The notes beneath the pieces were generated by a model. That model worked only from the letters and a program-made list of their open reading frames with translations. It was not told the DNA's origin and did no database searches. 64,000 nucleotides of DNA, from positions 1 to 64,000 of the forward strand of contig JAEXAS010000018.1 of the NCBI GenBank assembly GCA_023458095.1, in the 5' to 3' direction. Positions 33,408 through 42,055 of the stretch are shown one piece after another (within the stretch, counting starts at the first letter, position 1; each line of letters opens with the position of its first letter). This DNA comes from Actinomycetes bacterium (GTDB lineage: Bacteria; Actinomycetota; Actinomycetes; Propionibacteriales; Propionibacteriaceae). Made by a program: the position numbers and the translations under genes.

Positions 33408-34673
33408 GTGCGAGTAGTACAGAAGTTCGGCGGATCCTCGGTAGCGGACGCCGAGAGCATCAAGCGGGTGGCCCGCCGGATCGTGGCTACCAAAGAAGAA
33501 GGCAACGATGTCGTGGTGGTCATCTCCGCCATGGGAGACACCACCGACGACCTGACCGATCTCGCTCAGCAGGTCTCACCCAATCCGCGGCCGCGCGAGC
33601 TGGACATGCTGCTGACTGCCGGCGAGCGCATCAGCGCAGCGCTGCTGGCCATGGCCATCAACGATCTGGGCTTTGACGCCCGATCCTTCACCGGTTCCCA
33701 GGCCGGGGTGTTGACCACCGCCTCCCACGGCGACGCGCGCATCATCGACATCACCCCCGGACGCATCGTTCAGGCGCTCAGCGATGGCGACATCGTGATC
33801 GTGGCTGGATTCCAAGGTGTCTCCCAGACCACCAAGGACGTCACGACCTTGGGCCGCGGCGCCTCGGACACCACGGCTGTAGCTTTGGCCGCCGCTCTGG
33901 GGGCCGCCTATTGCGAGATCTATTCCGATGTGGATGGGGTGTTCACCGCTGATCCGCGCATCGTTCCGGGAGCCCAGCGCATCCCGGAAATCGGATATGA
34001 AGACATGCTGGAGATGGCCGCCAATGGCGCCAAGATCCTGCACCTGCGTTGCGTGGAATATGCGCGACGCGAAAACGTAGCGGTGCATGTGCGTTCGTCC
34101 TTCTCGGACAAGGCAGGCACCTGGGTCAGACAACTCGACTATGAGGAGGACGGCATGGAGCAGCCACTGATCACCGGAATCGCCCATGACCGCAGCGAAG
34201 CCAAGATCACCATTACCGGGGTTCCGGACCGAGTCGGCGAAGCGGCCGACATCTTCACCGTGGTCGCCGACGCCGACGTCAACATCGACATGATCGTTCA
34301 AAACGTGTCGAAAGTGGACGATCAGCGCACCGACATCTCCTTCACTCTGGCTCAATCCGACGGCGCCAAAGCCATCGCCGCGCTGGAAGCAGCCCAGGAA
34401 CGCATCGGCTTCGACAAGGTGATTTACAACGACAAGGTCGGCAAGGTTTCGGTCGTCGGGGTGGGAATGCGTTCCCATCCGGGCGTGACGGCACGATTCT
34501 TCCGAGCGCTCGCCGAGGCCGGAGTCAACATCGGCATGATCTCCACCTCGGAGATCCGGATCTCGGTCGTGGTCGACATCGACGAAATCGACACCGCTGT
34601 TCGGGCCGGCCACACCGCCTTCGAGTTGGACGGAGAAGGGGAAGCGATCGTCTACGCTGGCACCGGCCGCTGA
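33408..34673 (+). CDS. lysC: Aspartokinase
   Basis: A 421-aa enzyme that phosphorylates aspartate, the first step towards lysine, threonine, methionine and diaminopimelate. The kinase domain starts VQKFGGSSVADAESI and contains FTGSQAGVLTT and the TLGRGASDTTA motif. Two C-terminal ACT domains (from about residue 265) provide feedback control. An internal ATG at 34155 (MEQPLITG) is where the separate beta subunit often starts in actinobacteria. No ribosome site is seen; CAAAGT sits six bases before GTG 33408, consistent with a leaderless start. The usual partner asd is not next to it. Confidence 0.95.
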   Translation: MRVVQKFGGSSVADAESIKRVARRIVATKEEGNDVVVVISAMGDTTDDLTDLAQQVSPNPRPRELDMLLTAGERISAALLAMAINDLGFDARSFTGSQAGVLTTASHGDARIIDITPGRIVQALSDGDIVIVAGFQGVSQTTKDVTTLGRGASDTTAVALAAALGAAYCEIYSDVDGVFTADPRIVPGAQRIPEIGYEDMLEMAANGAKILHLRCVEYARRENVAVHVRSSFSDKAGTWVRQLDYEEDGMEQPLITGIAHDRSEAKITITGVPDRVGEAADIFTVVADADVNIDMIVQNVSKVDDQRTDISFTLAQSDGAKAIAALEAAQERIGFDKVIYNDKVGKVSVVGVGMRSHPGVTARFFRALAEAGVNIGMISTSEIRISVVVDIDEIDTAVRAGHTAFELDGEGEAIVYAGTGR

Positions 34674-34697
34674 CCGCACCGACAGGAGCACCACCCC

Positions 34698-35036
34698 ATG
34701 CACCCGCTGGCTACCAGCATCCTCATCCAGTTCGCATACACCTTGCCTTCGCTGGCGCCACTGATTGTTGCTCTGCTCGTCAGAAACCGTTGCGCCCAGC
34801 CCGGCCTCGTCGTGGGCGGCGCCGTCACTCTTGCCGCAACCGCGGTGCTCTCCTTCATCATGAACGCCGCCACCACCGTCGCGGTTTATCAGGATCCGAT
34901 GGTCTCGCGCTGGACCACTCCCTTTTCGATCATGCTCATGGCAGCAGGCACCGCAGGAACGGTGCTCTTGGTTCTCGGCGCCGTCATCAAGCAACCGACT
35001 ACGGTCCCACCACCCACGCCGACCATCGCCGGGTGA
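34698..35036 (+). CDS. Small multi-pass membrane protein of unknown function
   Basis: A 112-aa protein with three hydrophobic helices (about residues 6-27, 35-58 and 72-98) and a short Pro/Thr tail. ACAGGAGC precedes ATG 34698, 25 bases after the lysC stop, so it is probably co-transcribed with lysC. No family is recognised. Confidence 0.6.
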   Translation: MHPLATSILIQFAYTLPSLAPLIVALLVRNRCAQPGLVVGGAVTLAATAVLSFIMNAATTVAVYQDPMVSRWTTPFSIMLMAAGTAGTVLLVLGAVIKQPTTVPPPTPTIAG

Positions 35037-35037
35037 C

Positions 35038-35043
35038 TAGACT
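35038..35043 (+). promoter_or_regulatory. -10 box for a leaderless transcript
   Basis: TAGACT overlaps the end of the upstream gap and is followed by six bases and GTG 35050. Confidence 0.45.
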
Positions 35044-35049
35044 GATCAG

Positions 35050-35349
35050 GTGATCTTCAAGCGCGTCGGCGACACCCGCCCCTATCCCGAGCACGGCTAC
35101 CAGCAGAAGCAGTGGGCTGCGATCGCCCCTGAGCAGGTACGTCTCGATGAACTGGTGACCACGAAGCGCACCTTGGATCTAGATGCCCTGCTCGATGAGG
35201 ATTCGACCTTCTACGGCGACCTTTTCGCTCATGTCATTTCCTACGACGGTGAGCTGTATCTCGAAGACGGCCTGCACCGGGCACTGCGAGCCGCTTTGCA
35301 GCAGCGCCACACATTGCACGCCCGCGTTTTGCAACTTCCAGTAGTCTGA
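35050..35349 (+). CDS. Small ParB/Srx-like protein (often annotated VapB-family antitoxin)
   Basis: A 99-aa protein conserved in actinobacteria. It has PYPEHGYQQKQWAAIAPEQV and VRLDELVTTKRTLDL, then YLEDGLHRALRAALQQR. The DGLHR motif resembles the DGxHR signature of the ParB/sulfiredoxin fold. Databases often label it a VapB-type antitoxin, but no VapC toxin is adjacent and the label is doubtful. It is followed 31 bases later by a LytR C-terminal domain gene, a recurrent actinobacterial pair. Confidence 0.65.
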   Translation: MIFKRVGDTRPYPEHGYQQKQWAAIAPEQVRLDELVTTKRTLDLDALLDEDSTFYGDLFAHVISYDGELYLEDGLHRALRAALQQRHTLHARVLQLPVV

Positions 35350-35380
35350 ACGCCGTTCCCATCCGATGACAGGAGAAGCG

Positions 35381-35926
35381 GTGACTCGAGTGATCCGGGT
35401 CTTGAAGACCCCGGTGACGTTGATCGCGCTGCTGCTTATTCTCATCGGCGCCGGCTATTGGAGCCTCAAAGCCGTCACCGCCCCCGTGGTGCTCGAAAGC
35501 CAGAAATGTATCAACACCGATGTGGGCAAAGAACTCACCCCCAACTGGGTGTCGGTTCGCACCCTGAATGCCGGCGGCCCCAGCGGCATCGCCCGCTCCT
35601 CTGCGCGCTACCTGCGCAGCTACGGGTTCAAGGTCATTCGGGTGAACAACGCCGATGAGCCGGTCACGAAGACGACCATCGTCGGAGCAAGCGTGGACAG
35701 TCCCGAGGTCAAGCTCGTGGCGGAAGCGTTTCCGGGGGCAGTGATTATCAGCGATGATCGCCCCGACCACGCCGTGGACGTACTGTTGGGCCCGGATGCG
35801 CCCTTGACGTTGCCCCGGCCGAACCCGGTGCCGGTCTCCGGCCCGGTCTGCGTGGCGCCGTACAGCCAGTCGACCTATGCCGGTGACGGTACGTCCGCTT
35901 CACCGGCAGCATCCAAGGCCAAGTAG
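35381..35926 (+). CDS. LytR C-terminal domain membrane protein
   Basis: About 181 aa. One N-terminal membrane helix (VTLIALLLILIGAGYWSLKA) anchors an extracytoplasmic LytR_C domain (VSVRTLNAGGPSGIARSSAR, then YLRSYGFKVIRVNNAD), with VDVLLGPDAPL near the end and a Ser/Thr/Ala tail. Such domains occur at the end of LytR-CpsA-Psr wall-polymer ligases and alone; the stand-alone function is unknown. GTG 35381 follows AGGAGA at good spacing and is preferred to ATG 35366. Confidence 0.8.
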   Translation: MTRVIRVLKTPVTLIALLLILIGAGYWSLKAVTAPVVLESQKCINTDVGKELTPNWVSVRTLNAGGPSGIARSSARYLRSYGFKVIRVNNADEPVTKTTIVGASVDSPEVKLVAEAFPGAVIISDDRPDHAVDVLLGPDAPLTLPRPNPVPVSGPVCVAPYSQSTYAGDGTSASPAASKAK

Positions 35927-35930
35927 AGCC

Positions 35931-37412
35931 CTATCTCTCCAGCCACCGGGCTAGGCGGCCCCCGCTGGAGATTCCGCGAAGCCGATCCTCGACGCGCTTG
36001 CGATCGTCCCCATTGGTGACGATGAGCAGATCGTCCCCCACCCGAATGATGCGGTCCGGCCCGACCGGAAAGGGCTCGCCGTTGCGCACGATCAGGGACA
36101 CCACCGAGTTCTTCGGCAGGCGCAGTTCCCGGATGGTGACCCCATGCAGGCGTGAACCCTCGGGCACGTGCACCTGCATCATGTCGGCTGCAATCGTGTC
36201 CAGCGGCGCGAACTCGATCTCGACATCGGTAGCGTCCTCGCCCGTGGAGACCTTGAGTAGACGCGCCACCCACGGCAAGGTGGGCGCCTGAAGCAGGGTG
36301 AAGACCACCACGAAGGCGAAGACCATGTCGAAAATGAAGGTCGCTGCCGGTGCCCCCGCGGCCAGCGGCACCGTAGCCATGATGATGGGCACCGCGCCAC
36401 GCAGGCCCGCCCAGGAGATGAACGCCTGCTCCCGCCAGGGCACCTTGAACCAGCTCACGCACAGCGCCACCGACAGCGGCCGCGCGATAAAGGTCAACAC
36501 CAGGCCTGCCGAGATTCCGGCGATGATAGCCGGGACGGAGATTCTGCCGGGCACCGCCAGCATGCCCAACATGACGAACAACCCGATTTGGGCGATCCAG
36601 CCGATACCTTCGGCGAAGGAGCGGGTCGCGTGTCGATGCGGCAACTTGCCGTTCCCCAGCACCAACGCCGTGACATACACCGCAGCGAAACCCGACAGGT
36701 GCAGGCTGCCGCCCAGACCGTAGGCCAGCACGGTCCAGCCCAACGCTGCCAATGGGTACAGACCCGAGGCGGGCAGCGCGATTCGGCGCAGCGCCCATAC
36801 CCCCAGTAACCCCATCAGCACGCCCAGAAGGGCACCCCCGGCGAGCTCGGCGAGGATGGCGATCACCATGACGACCGGGCCAGCCTCCATGCCCTGCCCC
36901 AACGACAGCTCGGTAGCCGTCGCGACCAACAGCACGATCGGCGCATCGTTGAAACCGGATTCGCCCTCCAGAGTGGCCCGAAGCCGCGACGGCAGCGGCA
37001 CCTTGCGCAACACCGAGAACACCGCAGCAGCGTCAGTGGGACTCACAATCGCGCCGAGAAGGATGGCTAACGCCAAGTCCAGCCCCAAAACGTAGTAGGC
37101 GAAAGCCGCAACCACCGCGATCGAGATCGCCACTCCCACCGTCGCCAGCAGCAACGCTGCTGGGAGCGCACCTTTAATTTCGGCCCATTTGGTGGTGAAG
37201 CCGCCCTCCCCCAGGATGATCACCAAGGCCGCAAAGCCGAGGGAGTGTGCCAGGCCGGCGTCGTTGAAATCCACGCCCAGTTGGCCGACCACCACGCCCA
37301 ACCCCAGGAAGAGCAACAGCGAAGGCAGACCGAACCGCGTACCAAGCCGTGCGGCGATGATGGAGGCGAGCAACACCGCCGCACCAAGCAGCAGCATCTG
37401 GTCCAAATCCAC
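35931..37412 (-). CDS. Cation/proton antiporter with TrkA-C domain (NhaP2/CvrA-like)
   Basis: A 493-aa membrane protein of the CPA1/CPA2 exchanger superfamily with about 12 helices (start LGAAVLLASIIAARLG, the GAIVSPTDAAAVFSVLR and LEGESGFNDAPIVL motifs) and a cytoplasmic TrkA-C regulatory domain from about residue 400 (VHVPEGSRLHGVTIRELRLP). Family members exchange K+ or Na+ for protons. GTG 37412 has GGAGG eight bases ahead; the open frame above it is made of short repeats and is not coding. It converges on the LytR_C gene with only four bases between. Confidence 0.87.
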   Translation of the reverse strand: MDLDQMLLLGAAVLLASIIAARLGTRFGLPSLLLFLGLGVVVGQLGVDFNDAGLAHSLGFAALVIILGEGGFTTKWAEIKGALPAALLLATVGVAISIAVVAAFAYYVLGLDLALAILLGAIVSPTDAAAVFSVLRKVPLPSRLRATLEGESGFNDAPIVLLVATATELSLGQGMEAGPVVMVIAILAELAGGALLGVLMGLLGVWALRRIALPASGLYPLAALGWTVLAYGLGGSLHLSGFAAVYVTALVLGNGKLPHRHATRSFAEGIGWIAQIGLFVMLGMLAVPGRISVPAIIAGISAGLVLTFIARPLSVALCVSWFKVPWREQAFISWAGLRGAVPIIMATVPLAAGAPAATFIFDMVFAFVVVFTLLQAPTLPWVARLLKVSTGEDATDVEIEFAPLDTIAADMMQVHVPEGSRLHGVTIRELRLPKNSVVSLIVRNGEPFPVGPDRIIRVGDDLLIVTNGDDRKRVEDRLRGISSGGRLARWLER

Positions 37413-37491
37413 GGGCAAGCCTCCTGGGCCGCAGTGTACCGGGAGCACCCCCGCCGAAGCCGGGCATGCAACCGATCCCGACTCGCACGAA

Positions 37492-37652
37492 CCGCTAGCT
37501 AAGCCCGTCGAAGCCCCAAACCACCGCTGGCTGAGCTTGTCGAAGCCCGCAAACACCCTTCGACAAGCTCAGGGAACGACACGGCGAATGGACCACCTAC
37601 AGCACCCACAAGCAGGCCAGAAGCCCCGTCGGCTGAGCCTGTCGAAGCCCGT
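37492..37652. repeat. Cluster of short TTCGACAAGCTCAGG-family repeats
   Basis: Four copies in both orientations: a degenerate one near 37500, one reading GGCTGAGCTTGTCGAAGCC near 37529, its opposite near 37557 (TTCGACAAGCTCAGGGAACG), and one near 37630. They fill the gap between the antiporter and the RCC1-repeat gene. Confidence 0.85.
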
Positions 37653-37766
37653 CCGGCCTCTTCTTGGGTAGACACAAGCAACACCTCAGGCACCTCCATA
37701 TCTCACCTTGAGCGGCAAAACACCCCCTCAGTATTCTGCCCAGGACGTCGGAAATGGGGGTCAGCA

Positions 37767-37840
37767 ATGCGTCGGTTATGGTTGGTGTTTTTGTCCGCTG
37801 TAATGTGCACTGGCGTTTTTGGCAGGGGCTCCGGCTAGTT
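37767..37840 (+). other. Out-of-frame signal peptide of the RCC1-repeat gene
   Basis: ATG 37767, preceded by GGGGGT at good spacing, encodes MRRLWLVFLSAVMCTGVF and then runs into TAG at 37836-37838. Dropping one T from the five-T run at 37816-37820 joins it to LAGAPASSAQAASV of the following frame and gives a perfect signal peptide with an AQA cleavage site. Confidence 0.75.
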
Positions 37841-40800
37841 CGGCACAGGCCGCCTCGGTCACAAACCTAAAGGTCTCTCAAACCCACCCAATGCGTGGAG
37901 AGACCTTCACAATCTCTGGTCGGATCAATACCAAGTTCCGCCGCACCGTGATCCTGCAGTACAAGACCGGGAAGAAGTGGAAGCGACTCACCAAGCGTAG
38001 GACGACCACATCCGGGAAATTCAGCTTCGCTACCGCCACCACCACCGCGAGACGCAGTTACCGGGTCGTTGCACCCAGGACCGGCGTCTACCCCCAAGCC
38101 ACCTCCAAAATCCGCACTGTCACCACCGTGGGCCAGTCAGTCTCGATGAGACTGCCCACCAGCGTTTACGTCAACCAATCCGTGCGCGCTACCGTGACCG
38201 CCAAACCCGCCCGGGCGCTGCGTCCGGTGGGCGTGCAGGTCCTGGTTGGGTCCCGCTGGACCAACGTCTCCTCGGGAGTCGAGACTTCCTCCGGCGTAGC
38301 CACCATCTCCATGGTCGCCACCAAATCCGGTACCTACAGCTATCGTCCGTACGCACCAAGCTGGCGCCACGCACCAGCAGTCGCCGGCCCTGCGGTCAAG
38401 GTCACGGTGAGACCAGATCAGACCGTCGCCGACCCTAATACACGCCCCCTCTCCGACGACGAGGCCCAGGCCATCACCGACTTCGACCCAACTGCCGGAA
38501 CCGTGGTGTTGACCAGTGCACCGGCCTCAGCAGCCAACATCACTGTGGGAAAGATCATCCCGATTCCACCGCTGCCTGAAGCAACTTCGGGCGCACTGCG
38601 GAAAGTCACCAAAATCACGCGCTCCGGCAGCACCACGACCTTGGCCACCACCGGCGCCGACTTGCCCGAGGTTATCGACCACACCGCCGATGGCGCCGCT
38701 AGTGTCGGCTTGAGTGTGCTGTCGTCGAGCTTCACCCCCGCCGATGGCGTCACCGTGGAGTCGCTTCCGGCCACCCCCGGGAGGGTACGCACCTCTGGCT
38801 TGCAGCCCACGTCCATCGATCTTCTGAAGCTGAAGGTGAACAAGCACTGGGACGGCGCCGCTGGCAGTTTCGCTGACCTGACTGGGAACGTCTCAATCTC
38901 GCCATTCGTGGACCTTGACCTCGATGTCGGCTGGAGCGGACTGAAAGGCTACAAGTTCGGCGCCGGTGTTGAGGTCGCCAACTCGCTAACCGCTAGCGCG
39001 GGCGTCAAAGCCGAGGCCTCACAGAGCTTCACTCTCGGCACCCTCACCCAGACTAAGGGTGGCCTTATCGGTCCTGTTCCAGTGTGGGTGGACGCAACAT
39101 TCAAGCTCGTTGCCGAGTTCAGTGAATCCGGCTCGGTCACAGTCACGGTCGAGGCCAGCCAGACCGGCAAGGTATCGGCCGGACTGACCAACAAGAGCAA
39201 ATCCGACCTGACCCCCAAGGTGTACACGACCACAGCCAAGACCACTTCCGCCTTCGCCAAAGTCGAAGCCGCCGGGAAGCTCACCGGGTTCATCGGACCC
39301 CAAGTGGACTTGATGCTCTACAGCGCAGCAGGCCCCTACGCCAAACTCGGCGCCAAGGCCGAAGCCACCATCAACTACACCCCGCCGAGTAGCTTCAACT
39401 GCGCCATCAAATTCGGTGCCTACGCCGAAGCCGGACTCAAGACCAGCGACGTGCTGAAGAAGCTCACCGGCAAATCGTTCAACAAGTCGGCCTCGACCGA
39501 CTTCGCCACCACCACACTCAGTGGCTGCCCTGAAGGCACTAGCGGCGGCGGGGAGTCACCCCTGTCGATCACATCCGTCCTGTCCAACGGATCTCGCGGC
39601 ACCCCATACAACCAAATCCTCACTGCGACCGGCGGCAAGGCGCCCTATTCCTGGAGCGCTTCGGGCCTGCCTGCAGGGCTCAGCCTCGCCAATGACACCA
39701 TTACAGGAACGCCCTCGTCCACGGGTGCCTATGAAGTCAGTATCACCGTCACCGACGCTTCCTCCGATACCGCCACCACGGTAGCCACCATCGACATCGC
39801 CCGGGTGCGAGTTGCCCAAATCGCCACGGGAGCCAGCCATTCGTGCGCTCTTACCGATACCGGCACCGTGAAGTGCTGGGGGTACAACTACTTCGGTCAA
39901 CTCGGTGACGGCACGACGGTCTCGAGTGCCGTCCCTGTCGCCGTCGATCAGGCGGGCACGTCAGCCCTCACCAAAACCGCAGTCGCGGTGGCCGACCTGG
40001 GCGAGGTCAAGGCCATCGCTACTGGGGACGCACACAGTTGCGCACTCACCGAATCCGGCACCGTCGAGTGTTGGGGAGACAATGCCCACGGGCAACTCGG
40101 CGACGGCACTACTGCGCAACGTGTCACACCGGTCAGTGTGGCTGGCCTCACCAGTGTCAAGTCCATCACCGCAGCAAAGGCGCACACATGCGCCGTCATC
40201 AGTGACAACACGGTCAAGTGCTGGGGAGCGAACTACGCCGGGCAGCTCGGTGACGGGGGCACATCCGACCGACATGCACCAGCCGATGTCAGCGGAATCA
40301 CCGACGTCAAGGCCATCACAAGTTCCGGTGATCACACATGCGCTCTCTCCAACGCAGGCACCGTCGCATGTTGGGGCGGGTTGATGGGTGGCGACAACTT
40401 GGTCGACATCCAGGCAATAGCCGCTGGTGGCTTCCACACTTGTGCTCTGACAAACGTTCACAGCGCGAAATGTTGGGGCGCAAACAACATCTGGTCACCC
40501 GAATACGGCGGCCAACTCGGCGACGGGACGACCATCGACCGGGCGACCCCTGTCGATGTCCTCAATCTGACAGATGCCCGGGCGATCACTGCAGGATGGG
40601 CCTTCACCTGCGCGCTCACCACCTCAGACACCGCCGAGTGCTGGGGTGCCAACGATTTCGGCCAACTCGGTGACGGCACCTCCGACCCCCGATCGACACC
40701 CGTCGAGGTTCTGAGTCTCACACAGGCTCGATCAATAGCGGCGGGAGGTTGGCACACCTGTGTGGTCACCAAGTCGGACGCAGTCAAGTGTTGGGGAAAC

Positions 40801-40875
40801 AACAGCAGTGGCCAACTCGGCGACGGCACCACCACCAATTCAAACAAGCCCGTTGAGGTCGCCGGCTTGGGGTAG
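37819..40875 (+). CDS. RCC1-repeat surface protein (signal peptide displaced by a frameshift)
   Basis: 1,018 codons from a TTG. The true start is almost certainly ATG 37767 in another frame, separated by a one-base shift in a T run. After the signal peptide come an Ig-like/jelly-roll beta domain (GETFTISGRINTKFRRTVIL), a large beta-rich region of unknown type, a putative-Ig domain (GTPYNQILTATGGKAPYSWSASG near residue 595), and seven or eight RCC1 beta-propeller repeats of about 45 aa (ATGDAHSCALTESGTVECWG, GQLGDGTT). It is probably secreted; the propeller would bind a partner or polymer. Function unknown. Confidence 0.8.
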   Translation: MAGAPASSAQAASVTNLKVSQTHPMRGETFTISGRINTKFRRTVILQYKTGKKWKRLTKRRTTTSGKFSFATATTTARRSYRVVAPRTGVYPQATSKIRTVTTVGQSVSMRLPTSVYVNQSVRATVTAKPARALRPVGVQVLVGSRWTNVSSGVETSSGVATISMVATKSGTYSYRPYAPSWRHAPAVAGPAVKVTVRPDQTVADPNTRPLSDDEAQAITDFDPTAGTVVLTSAPASAANITVGKIIPIPPLPEATSGALRKVTKITRSGSTTTLATTGADLPEVIDHTADGAASVGLSVLSSSFTPADGVTVESLPATPGRVRTSGLQPTSIDLLKLKVNKHWDGAAGSFADLTGNVSISPFVDLDLDVGWSGLKGYKFGAGVEVANSLTASAGVKAEASQSFTLGTLTQTKGGLIGPVPVWVDATFKLVAEFSESGSVTVTVEASQTGKVSAGLTNKSKSDLTPKVYTTTAKTTSAFAKVEAAGKLTGFIGPQVDLMLYSAAGPYAKLGAKAEATINYTPPSSFNCAIKFGAYAEAGLKTSDVLKKLTGKSFNKSASTDFATTTLSGCPEGTSGGGESPLSITSVLSNGSRGTPYNQILTATGGKAPYSWSASGLPAGLSLANDTITGTPSSTGAYEVSITVTDASSDTATTVATIDIARVRVAQIATGASHSCALTDTGTVKCWGYNYFGQLGDGTTVSSAVPVAVDQAGTSALTKTAVAVADLGEVKAIATGDAHSCALTESGTVECWGDNAHGQLGDGTTAQRVTPVSVAGLTSVKSITAAKAHTCAVISDNTVKCWGANYAGQLGDGGTSDRHAPADVSGITDVKAITSSGDHTCALSNAGTVACWGGLMGGDNLVDIQAIAAGGFHTCALTNVHSAKCWGANNIWSPEYGGQLGDGTTIDRATPVDVLNLTDARAITAGWAFTCALTTSDTAECWGANDFGQLGDGTSDPRSTPVEVLSLTQARSIAAGGWHTCVVTKSDAVKCWGNNSSGQLGDGTTTNSNKPVEVAGLG

Positions 40876-40981
40876 GAGAACAGGAATTGGTGCGCGCCAC
40901 TGGATCACCAAGAGGCACCTACACCATTGGCAGCGAGTCAATGACGAGAGCTCGGCCGACGCCGTTCGACAGGGTCAGGTC

Positions 40982-41018
40982 ACGGACTGAGCAGAGGAAA
41001 ACAGCCTGCTCGATCCGT
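40982..41018 (-). terminator. Terminator after dhaM
   Basis: GAGCAG/CTGCTC plus flanking ACGGA/TCCGT pair around an A/T-containing loop, just below the dhaM stop. It could also serve the convergent RCC1-repeat gene. The rest of the gap 40876-41026 holds only a degenerate short repeat near 40962. Confidence 0.5.
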
Positions 41019-41026
41019 CGCGGTGG

Positions 41027-41416
41027 TCAGGTGAACAGTTCGCGGGCGCGTCCGGCGGAGGCGACGGCTTCCAGGTCGCCACCGACCTGGGCGGTTACTG
41101 CCGCGGCTACTGCGCCTTCGACCAGGGGGCCGTCGATGAGGCGGACGTGGGTTTCCTCTTCGTCGTCGAGGAAGTCGAGCACTGATTCCACGGTCATGTT
41201 GGCAGAACCCAGATCGGTGAGGATCGCGACGTCATAACCATCGGCCCGCAATGCCGAGACTGCGCCGTTGACCTTGTCGAAGGAGGTGCCGATGCGGCCG
41301 TCATCAGTGCCACCGGCGGCGCGCAGAATGACGTCTTTGGCCATTTGGGACGCCAACTCCACCACGCCTGCGGCCAACTGCTCCGAATGGGACACGATGA
41401 CCAAGGCGACGCTCAT
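41027..41416 (-). CDS. dhaM: PTS-dependent dihydroxyacetone kinase, phosphotransferase subunit DhaM
   Basis: A 129-aa single-domain EIIA-mannose-like protein (VIVSHSEQLAAGVVELASQM, active His 10 in SHS; AILTDLGSANMTVESVL). It takes phosphate from HPr and re-phosphorylates the ADP bound to DhaL. It is the short form without HPr or EI fusions. ATG 41416 overlaps the dhaL stop by four bases, so dhaK-dhaL-dhaM form one operon on the minus strand. Confidence 0.93.
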   Translation of the reverse strand: MSVALVIVSHSEQLAAGVVELASQMAKDVILRAAGGTDDGRIGTSFDKVNGAVSALRADGYDVAILTDLGSANMTVESVLDFLDDEEETHVRLIDGPLVEGAVAAAVTAQVGGDLEAVASAGRARELFT

Positions 41417-42045
41417 ACCGCCTCCGCGGTGTCCGCAGCGGCGGTCAGGATCAATGCCGTCGAGGTGGCACCAGGATCCTGATGACCGATGGAGCGCTCA
41501 CCCAGATAGGAAGCACGCCCCTTTGTGGCCTGCATCGGGATCGTGGCCTCCGCGCCGGCTTGGGCGGCGTTGGCCGCAGCCCGGAAGGTTCCGGCCGGGC
41601 CGGTCCCGGAGGCCGCGGCCTCCTGGGCTGCCGCCAAGGCGGGCGTCCAGGCATCCACCATGGTCTTCTCACCGGTGGTTGCCTTGCCGCGAGCCACGAT
41701 TCCCTCCAGGGCAGCAGCGATCACCGCAACCACCCCAGCCGAATCCAGATCGCCCTCGGCAGCTTTCGCCGCGCGCAGGAAAGCGGTGCCGTACAGCGGG
41801 CCGGACGCACCACCGACCGTCGACATCAAAGTGGCTGCCACCAACTTCAAAACACCAGAGACTTCGGTCTCGCCGGCGTCCAGCTTGGCGACCACAGCCT
41901 TGAAGCCTCGGTCCATGTTCTCGCCATGATCGCCGTCACCGATGGCACGGTCCAGGTCGATCAGTTCCATTCGATTCTCAGCCAGCACGACCTGGGCGCG
42001 GCGAATCCACGCCACCGCCCAGGCCGCATTCAGGGTTTCGCTCAC
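41413..42045 (-). CDS. dhaL: Dihydroxyacetone kinase ADP-binding subunit DhaL
   Basis: A 210-aa all-helical nucleotide-binding subunit that carries permanently bound ADP/ATP and phosphorylates DhaK-bound dihydroxyacetone. Family motifs: LIDLDRAIGDGDHGENMDRGF (the Asp cluster binds magnesium-ADP), TVGGASGPLYGTAFLRAAK, and RASYLGERSIGHQDPGA near the end. It sits ten bases after dhaK. Confidence 0.95.
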   Translation of the reverse strand: MSETLNAAWAVAWIRRAQVVLAENRMELIDLDRAIGDGDHGENMDRGFKAVVAKLDAGETEVSGVLKLVAATLMSTVGGASGPLYGTAFLRAAKAAEGDLDSAGVVAVIAAALEGIVARGKATTGEKTMVDAWTPALAAAQEAAASGTGPAGTFRAAANAAQAGAEATIPMQATKGRASYLGERSIGHQDPGATSTALILTAAADTAEAV

Positions 42046-42055
42046 CTGCTGATCC

